Source of the DNA: Synechococcus sp. UW140 | GTDB taxonomy: Bacteria > Cyanobacteriota > Cyanobacteriia > PCC-6307 > Cyanobiaceae | Reading direction: 5' to 3' | Assembly (NCBI GenBank): GCA_945861595.1 | Contig: CAMAVE010000011.1 | Coordinates: forward strand, 1-39,132 | DNA: 39,132 bases | Part shown: positions 26,289-35,203 of the stretch, one piece after another | How positions within the stretch are numbered: position 1 is the stretch's first letter | How the letters are laid out: the number at the start of each line of letters is the position of its first letter | Program-made: the position numbers and the translations under genes | The notes under the pieces: model-generated | Told to the model about the DNA's origin: nothing | The model's input: the letters and a program-made list of their open reading frames with translations, nothing else | Databases searched by the model: none

Positions 26289-26543
26289 CTATTTCTTGCG
26301 GCAGTAACCGCCACCCACATTCATCCAGCCCTCCAGGCAGGCCTTGCCCCGGGTCGGCGCCACTGTGTAGGTCATCAACCCCAAGGTGGAGCACTTGCCG
26401 TTGAAGGTGTCCACATAGCCCATGGGACACAGCACCTGGAGCTTGGGCACGACCCTCTGGGCCTGGGCCGGGGGAACCAGGGCCACGGCGGCAACGTTGC
26501 TGGCCAGCAGGAGGGCCCAACGGGATAAGGAACGGCGGCCCAT
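26289..26543 (-). CDS. Small secreted four-cysteine protein
   Basis: This is an 84-residue protein. The N-terminus has a basic start (MGRRSLSRW), a hydrophobic helix (ALLLASNVAAVALV) and a likely signal peptidase site after AQA (residues 26-28). The mature part of about 56 residues has four cysteines (C39, C51, C69, C81) in CPMGYVDTFNGKC and ACLEGWMNVGGGYC. These suit two disulfides in the periplasm or thylakoid lumen. The tail is KK. I know no named family. The frame stays open far upstream (to 27137), but the signal peptide only makes sense from ATG 26543. It probably shares a transcript with the amidotransferase gene. Confidence 0.7.
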   Translation of the reverse strand: MGRRSLSRWALLLASNVAAVALVPPAQAQRVVPKLQVLCPMGYVDTFNGKCSTLGLMTYTVAPTRGKACLEGWMNVGGGYCRKK

Positions 26544-26744
26544 GGTGTCGCGGAACTCTGGTACGGGTCGAGTCTGGCCCGATGGAAGAAATCGGCAAGG
26601 CAAGGGATGGACCCAGCACCCCGGGGGCCGCTCAGCCGCTGCCCCTGGGGCCGTGGCTCCCAGGGCCCCTGCGCCCACAGCCGCAAGCGATCCTTTGCGC
26701 GAATCCCGCCAGGCAAGATGGCTCCACCCCGCGCCCCTGGTGCT

Positions 26745-27176
26745 ATGGAGCAGTGGCGCCCCGAATCTGCAGCGCCCGAGGCCGGATTCCAGCGGCTCGT
26801 CGAGGAACTGGCAGGCCTGCGCCAGGATCTGGCTGGCCTGCGAACCACGGTGGCTGAATTGGTGGCGGCCCTGGCGGCAGCTGGCCCCCCAGCACCGGCC
26901 CAGCCCCAGGGTGCTGGGGATCCCCTGGAGCTCCAGTCCTCCGCTGCAGCTGGAGCCGCACCAGGGACTGAAACGGCACCGGTCCCAGGCGAGGTCCGGC
27001 CGATGGGAGCCAGTCCCAGCGCCCTCCTGGCCCGCCGTAACGCCGAACGGCTGGCGGGGGAGGTGCAGCGCCGCGCCGCCCTGGCCAGCGATCCAGGCGA
27101 CGACACCGAACTCGACCTGCTGATCGATCGCCTCCATGAGTTGGCCCTCACCAAGGGCTCGGGGCCCGCGGGCTAG
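26745..27176 (+). CDS. Hypothetical protein with N-terminal coiled coil
   Basis: This is a 143-residue protein from ATG 26745. Residues 15-47 form a leucine-rich heptad helix (FQRLVEELAGLRQDLAGLRT, then TVAELVAALAAAG), a good candidate for a coiled-coil dimer. A Pro/Ala/Gly linker of about 45 residues follows. A second helical block (LLARRNAERLAGEVQRRAAL, then DDTELDLLIDRLHELAL) ends the protein. I recognise no family. The start could be ATG 26718, nine codons earlier. It is divergent from the four-cysteine protein across about 200 bases with no other visible gene. It is 59 bases before the pterin dehydratase gene on the same strand. Confidence 0.6.
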   Translation: MEQWRPESAAPEAGFQRLVEELAGLRQDLAGLRTTVAELVAALAAAGPPAPAQPQGAGDPLELQSSAAAGAAPGTETAPVPGEVRPMGASPSALLARRNAERLAGEVQRRAALASDPGDDTELDLLIDRLHELALTKGSGPAG

Positions 27177-27235
27177 TCCGCCGCTACTGGGCGACCAGCG
27201 GTCTTTGCTGGAATAGCCCCAATCGCCTGCGCCCC

Positions 27236-27544
27236 ATGGCCAGCTTGCTCAGCGCCGAATCTGTGGCCGGATTGGCGCAAAGCGTTCCCGGCTGGCAGCT
27301 ACAAGCAGGCCGGCTGCACCGGAAACTGGTGTTTGGCGATTTTGTCGCTGCCTTCGGCTTCATGGCCCAGGTGGCCCTAGTAGCCGAAGCCCTGGGCCAT
27401 CACCCCGATTGGAGCAACAGCTGGAACCGGGTGGTGATCGACCTAACCACCCACGATCTCGGCGGCCTCAGCGACCTGGACCTGGACCTGGCCCAACGCA
27501 TTAACCAACTCCTCGAGACCAGCCCCAACCAGGCCCGGCCTTAA
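27236..27544 (+). CDS. Pterin-4a-carbinolamine dehydratase family protein
   Basis: This is a 102-residue protein of the PCD/DCoH family, which dehydrates 4a-hydroxytetrahydrobiopterin. The active-site block is GHHPDWSNSWNRVVIDLTTHD (about 54-74), with two catalytic histidines in HHP and a third His in THD. The ending GLSDLDLDLAQRIN is typical. In phototrophs, relatives have been linked to roles other than pterin recycling, including carboxysome/RuBisCO-related ones, and no aromatic amino acid hydroxylase is visible nearby. ATG 27236 fits the family start well. A 156-base spacer with palindromes follows before gmd. Confidence 0.93.
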   Translation: MASLLSAESVAGLAQSVPGWQLQAGRLHRKLVFGDFVAAFGFMAQVALVAEALGHHPDWSNSWNRVVIDLTTHDLGGLSDLDLDLAQRINQLLETSPNQARP

Positions 27545-27615
27545 CCCAGCCCTGGGCTGGCGGGCCCGCTCAGGCAGAATCGGCGCCGCGCCCCGAGTGA
27601 GTTGGCGTGGATCCA

Positions 27616-27682
27616 GGGGCCCATGGGCCGAATCGCCCAGCCAATGGCTGACCCAGGCCCCGAGTGATCGATCCCTTTTTTT
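27616..27682. other. Structured spacer before gmd
   Basis: The 12-base palindrome GGCCCATGGGCC (27618-27629) and a CAGCC/GGCTG stem (27638-27650) are enclosed by GGGGCC (27616-27621) and GGCCCC (27656-27661). Seven T follow at 27676-27682. The T run is 14 bases past the outer stem, which is far for a terminator. It may end the upstream transcript or fold in the gmd leader. Confidence 0.35.
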
Positions 27683-27700
27683 CATTGCCTTGCCCAAACC

Positions 27701-28924
27701 ATGCCGTCGCTCAAAACAGCCCTGATCACCGGCATCACGGGCCAGGACGGCAGCTATCTGGCGGAGTTGCTGCTGGAGAAGGGCTATGCGGTGCATGGCA
27801 TCAAGCGGCGGGCCAGCAGCTTCAACACGGCCCGGATCGACCACCTCTACCAAGATCCCCACGAACTCGATCCCCGGCTGGTGCTGCACTACGGCGATTT
27901 AACCGATAGCACCAACCTGATCCGCATCATCCAGCAGGTGCAGCCCGATGAGATTTACAACCTGGGCGCCCAGAGCCATGTGGCTGTGAGTTTTGAAGCG
28001 CCCGAATACACCGCCAATTCCGATGCCCTAGGCACCCTGCGCATCCTTGAGGCGGTGCGGATGCTGGGGCTGAGCGAAAAAACCCGGATCTATCAAGCCA
28101 GCACCAGTGAGCTCTACGGGCTCGTGCAGGAAACTCCCCAAAAGGAAACCACCCCCTTCTATCCGCGCAGTCCCTATGGAGTAGCCAAGCTCTATGCCTA
28201 CTGGATCACGGTGAATTACCGCGAGGCCTATGGCATGTATGCCTGCAATGGCATACTTTTCAACCATGAAAGCCCGCGCCGTGGTGAAACCTTTGTGACC
28301 CGCAAGATCACCCGGGGATTGGCGCGCATCGATGCCGGCCTTGATCAATGCCTCTATATGGGTAACCTCGATTCCCTGCGGGATTGGGGTCACGCCCGCG
28401 ACTATGTGGAGATGCAGTGGCGCATGCTGCAACAGGAGAGTCCCCAGGATTTTGTGATCGCCACGGGCCGCCAGGAGAGTGTGCGGCGCTTCATTGAGCT
28501 GGCGGCCCAGCAATTGGGCTGGGCCGCCAGCGATGGGGCCATCCCAGGATCAACGGATGGCGCCGCCATCCCAAGATCAACAGATGGCGCTGCGATCCTC
28601 TGGAGCGGCGAGGGCCTGGAGGAAACGGGGCGGCGCGCCGACACGGGCGCCGTGGTGGTTCGCATCGATCCGCGCTACTTCCGGCCCGCCGAGGTGGAAA
28701 CCCTGCTGGGCGATCCAACCCGGGCCAAGGAGGCCCTGGGCTGGACCCCCACCACCACCTTGGAAGAGCTGGTGGCGGAGATGGTGAGTTGCGACAAGGA
28801 GGAAGCCGCCAAGGAAGCCCTGCTGCGCCGCAAGGGCTTCAACGTGGTGGGGTCGATGGAAAATCCACCCACCAACCCGGCGGCGGTGGCCGCCGCCGGT
28901 GAACGCAACGGGGGCCAGGCCTGA
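27701..28924 (+). CDS. gmd: GDP-mannose 4,6-dehydratase
   Basis: Gmd converts GDP-D-mannose to GDP-4-keto-6-deoxymannose, the first step to GDP-L-fucose. It is an extended SDR enzyme with the NADP-binding [12 protein letters not shown] near residue 10, the catalytic Thr/Ser-Glu in STSELYG and the Tyr-Lys pair in [10 protein letters not shown]. The family's nucleotide-sugar block [18 protein letters not shown] and the [17 protein letters not shown] segment are present. The length is 407 residues, against about 350-375 usually. The excess is mainly a repeated insert at about 278-301 (DGAAIP-type units) and a longer C-terminal tail after [13 protein letters not shown]. The stop TGA overlaps the fcl ATG (TGATG). 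It is the first gene of the nucleotide-sugar cassette. Confidence 0.96.
   Translation: MPSLKTALITGITGQDGSYLAELLLEKGYAVHGIKRRASSFNTARIDHLYQDPHELDPRLVLHYGDLTDSTNLIRIIQQVQPDEIYNLGAQSHVAVSFEAPEYTANSDALGTLRILEAVRMLGLSEKTRIYQASTSELYGLVQETPQKETTPFYPRSPYGVAKLYAYWITVNYREAYGMYACNGILFNHESPRRGETFVTRKITRGLARIDAGLDQCLYMGNLDSLRDWGHARDYVEMQWRMLQQESPQDFVIATGRQESVRRFIELAAQQLGWAASDGAIPGSTDGAAIPRSTDGAAILWSGEGLEETGRRADTGAVVVRIDPRYFRPAEVETLLGDPTRAKEALGWTPTTTLEELVAEMVSCDKEEAAKEALLRRKGFNVVGSMENPPTNPAAVAAAGERNGGQA
28532..28602 (+). repeat. 27-bp repeat (about 2.7 copies) inside gmd
   Basis: Unit GGATGGCGCCGCCATCCCA plus AGATCAAC recurs at about 28532 (3 bases shorter), 28556 and 28583 (partial). It is in frame and encodes DGAAIPxST. 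The neighbouring copies differ at only a few positions, suggesting expansion in this lineage. Confidence 0.85.
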
Positions 28925-29910
28925 TGGGGCCGCACCAGACGGAGCTGTTGATCCAACCGGGCGATCGCATCTTTGTGGCCGGCCACCGGGGCATGGCGGG
29001 CAGCGCCATCGTCCGGGCCCTGCGGGCAGGCGGCTACGCCAACCTGCTGACGGCCGAGCGCAGCAGCCTCGATCTGCTCGATCCGGTGGCGGTGAACGGA
29101 TGGTTTGAGGCCCACCGGCCCGATGTGGTGGTACTAGCAGCAGCCAAGGTGGGCGGCATCCTGGCCAACAGCACCTATCCAGCCGACTTCCTGCTCGACA
29201 ACCTCAAAATCCAGAACCATGTGATTGAGGGGGCCTGGCGCCATGGGGTCAGGCGGCTGCTGTTTCTCGGTAGCAGCTGCATCTATCCCAAATTCGCCGA
29301 CCAGCCGATCCGCGAAGAGGCCCTCCTCACCGGTGCCCTAGAGCCCACCAACGAGTGGTATGCGATCGCCAAGATCGCCGGGATTGAACTCTGCCGTGCG
29401 CTGCGCCAGCAGGTGGGCTTCGATGCGATCAGCCTGATGCCCACCAATCTCTATGGCCCGGGCGATAACTACCACCCCACCAACAGCCATGTGTTGCCGG
29501 CCCTGATCCGCCGCTTCCATGGAGCCCAGCTGGCCGGCGAGCCAAGCGTCACCTGCTGGGGCACCGGCACGCCCTTGCGCGAATTTCTCCATGTAGACGA
29601 CCTGGGCGAGGCCTGTGTGTTCGCCCTCGAGCGCTGGCAGCCCGCTGCCGCTGACCTCCAACATCTCAATGTGGGCACGGGACTCGATCTCTCGATCAGG
29701 GAGCTGGCTGAATCCGTGGCCGAGGCCACGGGCTACCAGGGCGAGATTCTCTGGGACACCACCAAACCCGATGGCACCCCCAAAAAGCAGCTGGACGTGG
29801 GCCGCCTGGCGGCCCTGGGCTGGCGGGCCCAGATTCCCTTGGCCCAGGGGTTAGCCAGCACGGTGGCCCTATTCCGCCAGCAGTTGGCCAGGGGCGAACT
29901 AAGGCTCTAG
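28924..29910 (+). CDS. fcl: GDP-L-fucose synthase
   Basis: Fcl (WcaG) epimerises and reduces GDP-4-keto-6-deoxymannose with NADPH to GDP-L-fucose, completing the gmd step. The 328-residue product has the cofactor loop [16 protein letters not shown], the catalytic Ser in LGSSCIYPK, and Tyr-x3-Lys in [12 protein letters not shown]. The substrate segment [20 protein letters not shown] and [16 protein letters not shown] are also present, all typical. The ATG overlaps the gmd stop by one base, so translation is probably coupled. The first ten residues ([10 protein letters not shown]) are variable. It is followed by the uxs gene after 65 bases that contain a CCCAG run. Confidence 0.97.
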   Translation: MGPHQTELLIQPGDRIFVAGHRGMAGSAIVRALRAGGYANLLTAERSSLDLLDPVAVNGWFEAHRPDVVVLAAAKVGGILANSTYPADFLLDNLKIQNHVIEGAWRHGVRRLLFLGSSCIYPKFADQPIREEALLTGALEPTNEWYAIAKIAGIELCRALRQQVGFDAISLMPTNLYGPGDNYHPTNSHVLPALIRRFHGAQLAGEPSVTCWGTGTPLREFLHVDDLGEACVFALERWQPAAADLQHLNVGTGLDLSIRELAESVAEATGYQGEILWDTTKPDGTPKKQLDVGRLAALGWRAQIPLAQGLASTVALFRQQLARGELRL

Positions 29911-29975
29911 CCAAACCCCGACCAGCCAGCCCAGCCCAGCCCAGCCCGTCCATTCTTCCCCGTCGCCCCTGTTCC

Positions 29976-30914
29976 GTGGCTTCCCCCAAGCGCAACCTGA
30001 TCACCGGCGGCGCCGGCTTTGTTGGTTCCCACCTGGTGGACCGGCTGATGGCGGCAGGAGAAGAGGTGATTTGCCTCGATAACTACTTCACTGGTCGCAA
30101 GGCCAATGTGGCCCAGTGGATCGGCCATCCCAACTTCGAACTGATCCGCCACGACGTGACCGAGCCGATCCGCCTGGAGGTGGACCGCATCTGGCACCTG
30201 GCCTGCCCGGCCTCACCGGTGCACTACCAGCACAACCCGATCAAAACGGCCAAAACCAGCTTCATCGGCACTTACAACATGCTGGGCCTGGCCCGCCGGG
30301 TCGGGGCGCGGCTACTACTCGCCAGCACGTCCGAGGTCTACGGCGATCCCGAGGTCCATCCCCAACCCGAGAGCTACCGCGGCAACGTCAACACCCATGG
30401 CATCCGCGCTTGCTACGACGAGGGCAAACGGGTGGCCGAAACCCTCTGCTTTGACTACCAGCGCATGCATGGCGTGGAGATTCGTATTGTGCGCATCTTC
30501 AACACCTACGGGCCCCGCATGCTGCCCGATGACGGCCGGGTGGTCAGCAATTTCATCGTCCAGGCCCTGCGCGGCCAACCGCTGACGCTGTACGGGACCG
30601 GCTCCCAAACCCGCTCCTTCTGCTACGTGGACGACCTGGTGGAGGGGCTGATTCGCCTCATGAACGGCTCCCATCCCGGACCGATCAATATCGGCAACCC
30701 CGGCGAATTCACCATCCGCCAACTCGCAGAAAAGGTGCGTGAACGCATCAATCCTGCCCTCGAACTGATCTACGAGCCCCTGCCCGCCGATGATCCGCTG
30801 CAACGTCAGCCGGTGATCGATTTGGCCCGGGAGCAGCTCGGCTGGGAACCCACCATCAGCCTGGACCAAGGGCTGGAGCCCACGATCGCCCACTTCCGCG
30901 CCGCCCTCGCATGA
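29976..30914 (+). CDS. UDP-glucuronate decarboxylase (UDP-xylose synthase)
   Basis: UXS oxidises and decarboxylates UDP-glucuronate to UDP-xylose. The 312-residue SDR protein has the NAD loop [16 protein letters not shown], the family segment [12 protein letters not shown] and the block [16 protein letters not shown]. The catalytic [16 protein letters not shown], Tyr-Lys in [12 protein letters not shown] and [11 protein letters not shown] are present. These blocks separate it from galE and from dTDP-glucose dehydratases. The GTG start at 29976 leads straight into the cofactor strand. Its stop overlaps the ugd start by four bases (ATGA), and Ugd makes its substrate, so the pair works as a two-step route. 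The product could be xylose for a surface polymer. Confidence 0.95.
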   Translation: MASPKRNLITGGAGFVGSHLVDRLMAAGEEVICLDNYFTGRKANVAQWIGHPNFELIRHDVTEPIRLEVDRIWHLACPASPVHYQHNPIKTAKTSFIGTYNMLGLARRVGARLLLASTSEVYGDPEVHPQPESYRGNVNTHGIRACYDEGKRVAETLCFDYQRMHGVEIRIVRIFNTYGPRMLPDDGRVVSNFIVQALRGQPLTLYGTGSQTRSFCYVDDLVEGLIRLMNGSHPGPINIGNPGEFTIRQLAEKVRERINPALELIYEPLPADDPLQRQPVIDLAREQLGWEPTISLDQGLEPTIAHFRAALA

Positions 30915-32359
30915 GCAGCCCCCCTGCCGGTCCCACCCCTGCCCAAGGGGGTCCGATTCGCTCCATTTGCTGCCTAGGCGCGGGCTATGTGGGCGGACCC
31001 ACCATGGCCGTCATCGCCGACCATTGCCCCGCCATCCAAGTGACGGTGGTGGATCTCAACGAGGCCCGCATTGCCGCCTGGAACGACCAGGATCTGGCCT
31101 GCCTGCCGGTCTATGAACCAGGTCTCGATGCGGTGGTCGGCCGCTGCCGGGGCCGCAACCTCCACTTCACCACCGCCGTGGAGGCGGCGATTGCGAGTGC
31201 CGACATGGTGTTCCTTTCGGTCAACACCCCCACCAAAACCCGCGGCATTGGGGCCGGCCAGGCCAGTGACCTGCGCTGGATCGAGGCCTCAGCCCGCCAG
31301 GTGGCCGCCTGCGCCCAGGGCCACACGATCGTGGTCGAAAAAAGTACCTTGCCGGTGCGCACGGCCGAAACCGTTAAGGCAATCCTTACGGCTGCCCAGG
31401 GGGCCGGAGGCCAGAAAACCTTCTCAGTGCTCTCCAACCCGGAATTCCTGGCCGAAGGCACCGCGATCAGCGATCTGGAGAAGCCCGATCGGGTGTTAAT
31501 CGGTGGCGAGGAGCCGGAGGCGATCGATGCCCTTGCGGCGATCTACGGCCATTGGGTGCCGGTGGAGCGCATCCTGCGCACCAATCTTTGGAGCAGTGAA
31601 CTCTCCAAACTCACCGCCAATGCCTTTCTGGCCCAGCGCATCAGCTCGATCAATGCGATCGGTGCCCTCTGCGAAGCCACCGGCGCCGATGTGCGCGAAG
31701 TCGCCAAAGCGATTGGTAGCGATAGCCGCATCGGCTCAAAGTTTCTCTCCGCGGGCCCGGGCTTTGGCGGTAGTTGCTTCCAAAAAGACATCCTCAACCT
31801 GGTCTATCTCTGCGGCCACTACGGCCTGCAGGAGGTGGCCAACTACTGGCAACAGGTGGTGGAGCTCAACAGTTGGCAGCAACACCGCATCGCCAACCTG
31901 GTTGTGCGCTCCCTGTTTGGCACGGTCACAGGCAAACGGTTGGCCGTGCTGGGCTTTGCCTTCAAGGGCGACACCAATGACACGCGCGAATCGCCAGCCA
32001 TCCGCATCTGCCTGGACCTGATCGAGGAGGGAGCCCACCTGGCGATCTATGACCCCAAGGTCGCCAGCGCCCAGATCACTGCCGACCTGGGCCAGGCCGA
32101 GGCGGGCCAGGACCAGGGCCCGCCCCAACCAGGCCAGGGCGAGGGCCGCTGGCAGCTAGCCCCATCGGCCCGCGAGGCCGCCAGCGGCGCCGATGCGGTG
32201 CTGATCCTTACCGAATGGCGTGAGTTTCAGCAGATCGACTGGGCTGGGTTAGCGGTATCGATGCGCCAGCCGGCCTGGCTGTTTGATGGCCGGGCCATCG
32301 CCGATACTGCGGCAGCCCGGGCCGCCGGCCTGAATGTCTGGACCGTGGGAGAGGGCTGA
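30911..32359 (+). CDS. ugd: UDP-glucose 6-dehydrogenase
   Basis: Ugd oxidises UDP-glucose twice to UDP-glucuronate with NAD. The 482-residue product is of the longer type close to animal/plant UGDH rather than the roughly 390-residue enterobacterial Ugd. The features are the NAD loop [37 protein letters not shown] and [11 protein letters not shown]. The catalytic Cys is in [11 protein letters not shown], followed by [15 protein letters not shown]. An insert rich in Gly, Gln and Pro (about 32089-32150) lies before the C-terminal UDP-binding domain's LILTEWREF. The start ATG overlaps the uxs stop, and the galE ATG follows after four bases. The N-terminal 16 residues are variable and Pro-rich. 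Confidence 0.96.
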   Translation: MSSPPAGPTPAQGGPIRSICCLGAGYVGGPTMAVIADHCPAIQVTVVDLNEARIAAWNDQDLACLPVYEPGLDAVVGRCRGRNLHFTTAVEAAIASADMVFLSVNTPTKTRGIGAGQASDLRWIEASARQVAACAQGHTIVVEKSTLPVRTAETVKAILTAAQGAGGQKTFSVLSNPEFLAEGTAISDLEKPDRVLIGGEEPEAIDALAAIYGHWVPVERILRTNLWSSELSKLTANAFLAQRISSINAIGALCEATGADVREVAKAIGSDSRIGSKFLSAGPGFGGSCFQKDILNLVYLCGHYGLQEVANYWQQVVELNSWQQHRIANLVVRSLFGTVTGKRLAVLGFAFKGDTNDTRESPAIRICLDLIEEGAHLAIYDPKVASAQITADLGQAEAGQDQGPPQPGQGEGRWQLAPSAREAASGADAVLILTEWREFQQIDWAGLAVSMRQPAWLFDGRAIADTAAARAAGLNVWTVGEG

Positions 32360-32363
32360 GGCG

Positions 32364-33449
32364 ATGCAGGTTCTTGTGACAGGTGGGGCCGGCTATATCG
32401 GCAGCCATGCGGTGCGGGCCCTCCAGCGGGCCGGCCACCAGCCGGTGATCCTCGACAACCTCGTCTATGGCCACCGGGACATCGCGGCCACCCTGGGGGT
32501 GCCCCTGGTGGAGGGCCAGGTGGGCGACCGGGACCTGCTCGATGCCCTGCTCTCGGGCCAGCATCCCGCCCTAGCCGGCACGGCGTCGGCAGGCCAACCG
32601 ATCGGAGCGGTGATGCACTTTGCCGCCTATGCCTATGTGGGCGAATCGGTGGCCGATCCCGCCAAGTACTACCGCAATAATTTGGCTGACACCTTGGTGT
32701 TGCTCGAGGCCCTGATTGACCCGCGCCACCATCGCCCCCGCAGTAGTCAGGTGGGAGGGGCCAACGGCACCCCGGCCTGCGGGCCGATGCCGATCGTGTT
32801 TTCCAGCACCTGCGCCACCTACGGGGTGCCCCAGCAAATTCCCATCACAGAAGACCATCCCCAGGCGCCGATCAATCCCTACGGCCGCAGTAAGTCGATG
32901 GTGGAGCAACTGCTCCGCGATTTTGGCTCCGCCTACGGGCTGCCCAGCGTGATCTTCCGCTATTTCAATGCCGCCGGCGCCGATCCCGATGGCGATTTGG
33001 GTGAAGACCACAACCCGGAAACCCACCTCATCCCGTTGGTGCTTGATGTGATGGCGGGCCGCAGCCCCTACCTACAGATCTTCGGCGACGACTACCCAAC
33101 CCCCGATGGCACCTGCATCCGCGATTACATCCATGTAAGCGATCTGGCCGAAGCCCATGTGCTCGGCCTTGGCCGCCTGCTCAACCAGGCCCCCCAGGCC
33201 GAACCGCTCATCTACAACCTCGGCAACGGCACCGGCTATTCGGTGCAACAGGTGATCGAAGCCGCCAAGGCCGTCACAGGCCGGGGCCTGCTGGCCCATG
33301 TGGCTCCCCGCCGCCCCGGTGACCCGGCCCAGCTGGTGGCCGGCGCCGAAAAGGCCCGCCGGGAACTGGGCTGGCTACCCCGCTATCCCCAGCTCGAGGT
33401 GATCCTGCAGCACGCCTGGGCCTGGCACCAGGCGAGGCATGGGGCCTAA
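32364..33449 (+). CDS. galE: UDP-glucose 4-epimerase (GalE family)
   Basis: GalE interconverts UDP-glucose and UDP-galactose, and related enzymes act on UDP-xylose or UDP-glucuronate. The 361-residue product has VTGGAGYIGSHAVRAL at the N-terminus, HFAAYAYVGESV, the catalytic SSTCATYG, Tyr-Lys in NPYGRSKSMVE and the C-terminal YNLGNGTGYSV. It is about 25 residues longer than usual because of a Gly/Arg/Pro-rich insert after the DTLVLLEALID helix (32717-32787). ATG 32364 is four bases after the ugd stop with GAGGCG just ahead; an upstream in-frame ATG at 32334 lies inside ugd. In this cassette a role on UDP-glucuronate or UDP-xylose as well as UDP-glucose is possible, and the sequence does not decide. 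Confidence 0.93.
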   Translation: MQVLVTGGAGYIGSHAVRALQRAGHQPVILDNLVYGHRDIAATLGVPLVEGQVGDRDLLDALLSGQHPALAGTASAGQPIGAVMHFAAYAYVGESVADPAKYYRNNLADTLVLLEALIDPRHHRPRSSQVGGANGTPACGPMPIVFSSTCATYGVPQQIPITEDHPQAPINPYGRSKSMVEQLLRDFGSAYGLPSVIFRYFNAAGADPDGDLGEDHNPETHLIPLVLDVMAGRSPYLQIFGDDYPTPDGTCIRDYIHVSDLAEAHVLGLGRLLNQAPQAEPLIYNLGNGTGYSVQQVIEAAKAVTGRGLLAHVAPRRPGDPAQLVAGAEKARRELGWLPRYPQLEVILQHAWAWHQARHGA

Positions 33450-33479
33450 CAAGTCCTGTAACCAGTTAGTAAAAGCAAA

Positions 33480-34190
33480 TTAATCCCCGCTCACACCCCG
33501 ATAGCGACTAATCAGCACACCCATCACCAGGGCCAAATAGGTGGTACCAATCAAGGACACCGCCACGCTGAACATCTGGGCCTGGGGCGTCAGTGGAACG
33601 ATGTCACCAAAGCCCACGGTTGTGAGGCAGACAAAGGCGAAATAGTTGAGCCGCATGAAATTGATTTTCCACACCGAACTGAACACATCCTCCGCCCCCG
33701 GCGCCAGGATGATCGCCGCGCCAGAGCCGTTGGCACTAGTAAAGCTGCCAGGCACCACCGTTTCCAAGGCACTAAACAACAGGCCGGCGGTCAGGCCCAC
33801 CAGTAGGTAGCCGGCCAGGGCCCCCATCAACACCTTTTCACTCACCTCCGGTTCCTGGGCCAATCCCCGAATCAGCCGCAGGCTGCTCCAGCCCACAAAG
33901 CCACCCCACAGCACCAACATCAGCACGCCTGTGCCACGCATGGTCACAGGGGTCAGGGTCCAGACCAACGAGGAGAGGAACGCCGCAATCCCCAGCAGCC
34001 GAAACAGGCGATGGGGCACCCGGCCAAAGGGGCGCTGGCCAAACGGTTCGCCCAAGCCGCGAATGATCACCAGCGGCAACAAGTTGTAGCCCACCAGGCC
34101 GATCCAGTTCAGGCCCTTGGGCAGGGCAAAGGTGACCATCACCGCCAGACAGATGGCCAGCAATTGGGAATAGCAGCGATGGCGCCGCAT
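33480..34190 (-). CDS. Potassium-channel-like membrane protein
   Basis: This is a 236-residue protein with about six membrane segments. Four N-terminal helices have no regular Arg/Lys voltage-sensor pattern (LLAICLAVMVTFAL, IGLVGYNLLPLVII, LLGIAAFLSSLVWTL, VLMLVLWGGFVGW). The pore module is a helix (GALAGYLLVGLTAGLLFSALE), a pore loop with the filter TTVGFGD and a final helix (MFSVAVSLIGTTYLALVMGV). TVGFGD is a K+ selectivity filter variant (GFG for GYG). The loop before the pore has an insert with SANGSGAAIILAPGAEDV. No cytoplasmic RCK or cyclic-nucleotide domain follows. ATG 34190 is preferred to TTG 34214. It converges on galE; the 30 bases between are unusually AT-rich. Confidence 0.88.
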   Translation of the reverse strand: MRRHRCYSQLLAICLAVMVTFALPKGLNWIGLVGYNLLPLVIIRGLGEPFGQRPFGRVPHRLFRLLGIAAFLSSLVWTLTPVTMRGTGVLMLVLWGGFVGWSSLRLIRGLAQEPEVSEKVLMGALAGYLLVGLTAGLLFSALETVVPGSFTSANGSGAAIILAPGAEDVFSSVWKINFMRLNYFAFVCLTTVGFGDIVPLTPQAQMFSVAVSLIGTTYLALVMGVLISRYRGVSGD

Positions 34191-34397
34191 CACCCCGCTT
34201 AACTCTGACGGCAACGGCCCCCCATCCCAGTGGCGCTGATTGTGGCCGAGGGAGCCGCCAGCCGCACGGTCCTACCCGGTCTGGACTGCAGCAGAGTTGG
34301 CCAAGGGTTTGCAGCAGAGCCTGGGGGCATCACCAACCCGTCCGATCGACCTAAACCAATGGGGCCAAATCAAGGGGCACCCGCGGGAGGCAGCCAG

Positions 34398-35048
34398 CTA
34401 GTTGAACAAGGGCAGCTGGGCACTTGAGCCCTGGATGACTGGCGGCCGCAAGGGGGGATCCATCTCCCAGCCGGCCGGATCCCAGCCCCCGAGGAGCGGC
34501 TCTAGGTCCCGCAGGCCCGGGCCATCGGCGGGGGCTAACCAGGCCTGCTCCAGGCCATCGGGCAGCAGCACCGGCATGCGGTCATGCAGGGGACGGATCA
34601 GACCATTGGCGGCGGTGGTGATCACGCAGCAGCTCTCCACCTCACTGCCGTCGGGGCCGATCCAGCGGTCCCACAGGCCCGCCAACCAAAAGGGGGCGCC
34701 ATCTCTGCGGCGGATCAGGCGCCCCTTCTCAAAGAAGCCATCAGCGGGCAACAGGCAGCGGCGATGGCGCCAGGGGCCGCGGAAGCTGGCCTTCTCAGGC
34801 ACGGTTTCGCCACGGGCGTTGAACGGACGGTGGGCCGAGAGGGCATCCTTGCTCCATTCCGGCAGCAGGCCCCAGAGCATCAGCGCCGCCTCCGGCCGGC
34901 CATGCTCCTGGCGCAGGGCCAACACCGGTTCGCCAGGGGCGATCAGCTGGCGCGGGGCGTAGTGCCGATCCAGGCCCGGCGGCAGGGACACCCCCAGCTG
35001 GCGGCCCAGGGTCCCGATGGGGATGGTGAGGCTGAAGCGACCACACAT
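34398..35048 (-). CDS. SRAP-domain protein (HMCES/YedK, abasic-site DNA-protein crosslink)
   Basis: SRAP proteins cross-link to abasic sites in single-stranded DNA through the amino-terminal cysteine and so protect the lesion at replication forks. The 216-residue product begins MCGRFSL, so Cys2 would be exposed after removal of Met. Other active-site residues are Asn in FNARGET, the Glu that follows it and His in PLHDRMPVLL. The segments LPPGLDRHYAPRQLIAPGEP and LPADGFFEKG are also typical. The start at 35048 is fixed by the need for MCG; the frame stays open upstream to 35162. It is divergent from ftsH, with 155 bases between the starts that include a 14-base palindrome. Confidence 0.95.
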   Translation of the reverse strand: MCGRFSLTIPIGTLGRQLGVSLPPGLDRHYAPRQLIAPGEPVLALRQEHGRPEAALMLWGLLPEWSKDALSAHRPFNARGETVPEKASFRGPWRHRRCLLPADGFFEKGRLIRRRDGAPFWLAGLWDRWIGPDGSEVESCCVITTAANGLIRPLHDRMPVLLPDGLEQAWLAPADGPGLRDLEPLLGGWDPAGWEMDPPLRPPVIQGSSAQLPLFN

Positions 35049-35163
35049 GGTTGGACCAGTCTCGAGCGGGGGCAGACCTGGATCTAGCCCTGGCGATCGC
35101 CAGCAAGGGCCGGGCGTTCGGTTCTCACCCTGCCAGGGGGGCTCCGCCAGGGGGCGGGCCACC

Positions 35164-35169
35164 TAGTTT
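35164..35169 (+). promoter_or_regulatory. Possible -10 element (TAGTTT) for ftsH
   Basis: TAGTTT lies 34 bases ahead of the ftsH ATG at 35204, in the SRAP-ftsH divergent region. No convincing -35 is present. A 14-base palindrome CTGGCGATCGCCAG (35090-35103) with a HIP1 core lies upstream. Confidence 0.25.
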
Positions 35170-35203
35170 GGGCCCACCGACCCGCCATTCGCCCGTTCGC
35201 CCC

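Noticed and set aside
33450-33479. AT-rich 30-base spacer between galE and the channel gene as a mark of transfer
   Set aside because: It is too short, and flanking genes have the normal base composition.
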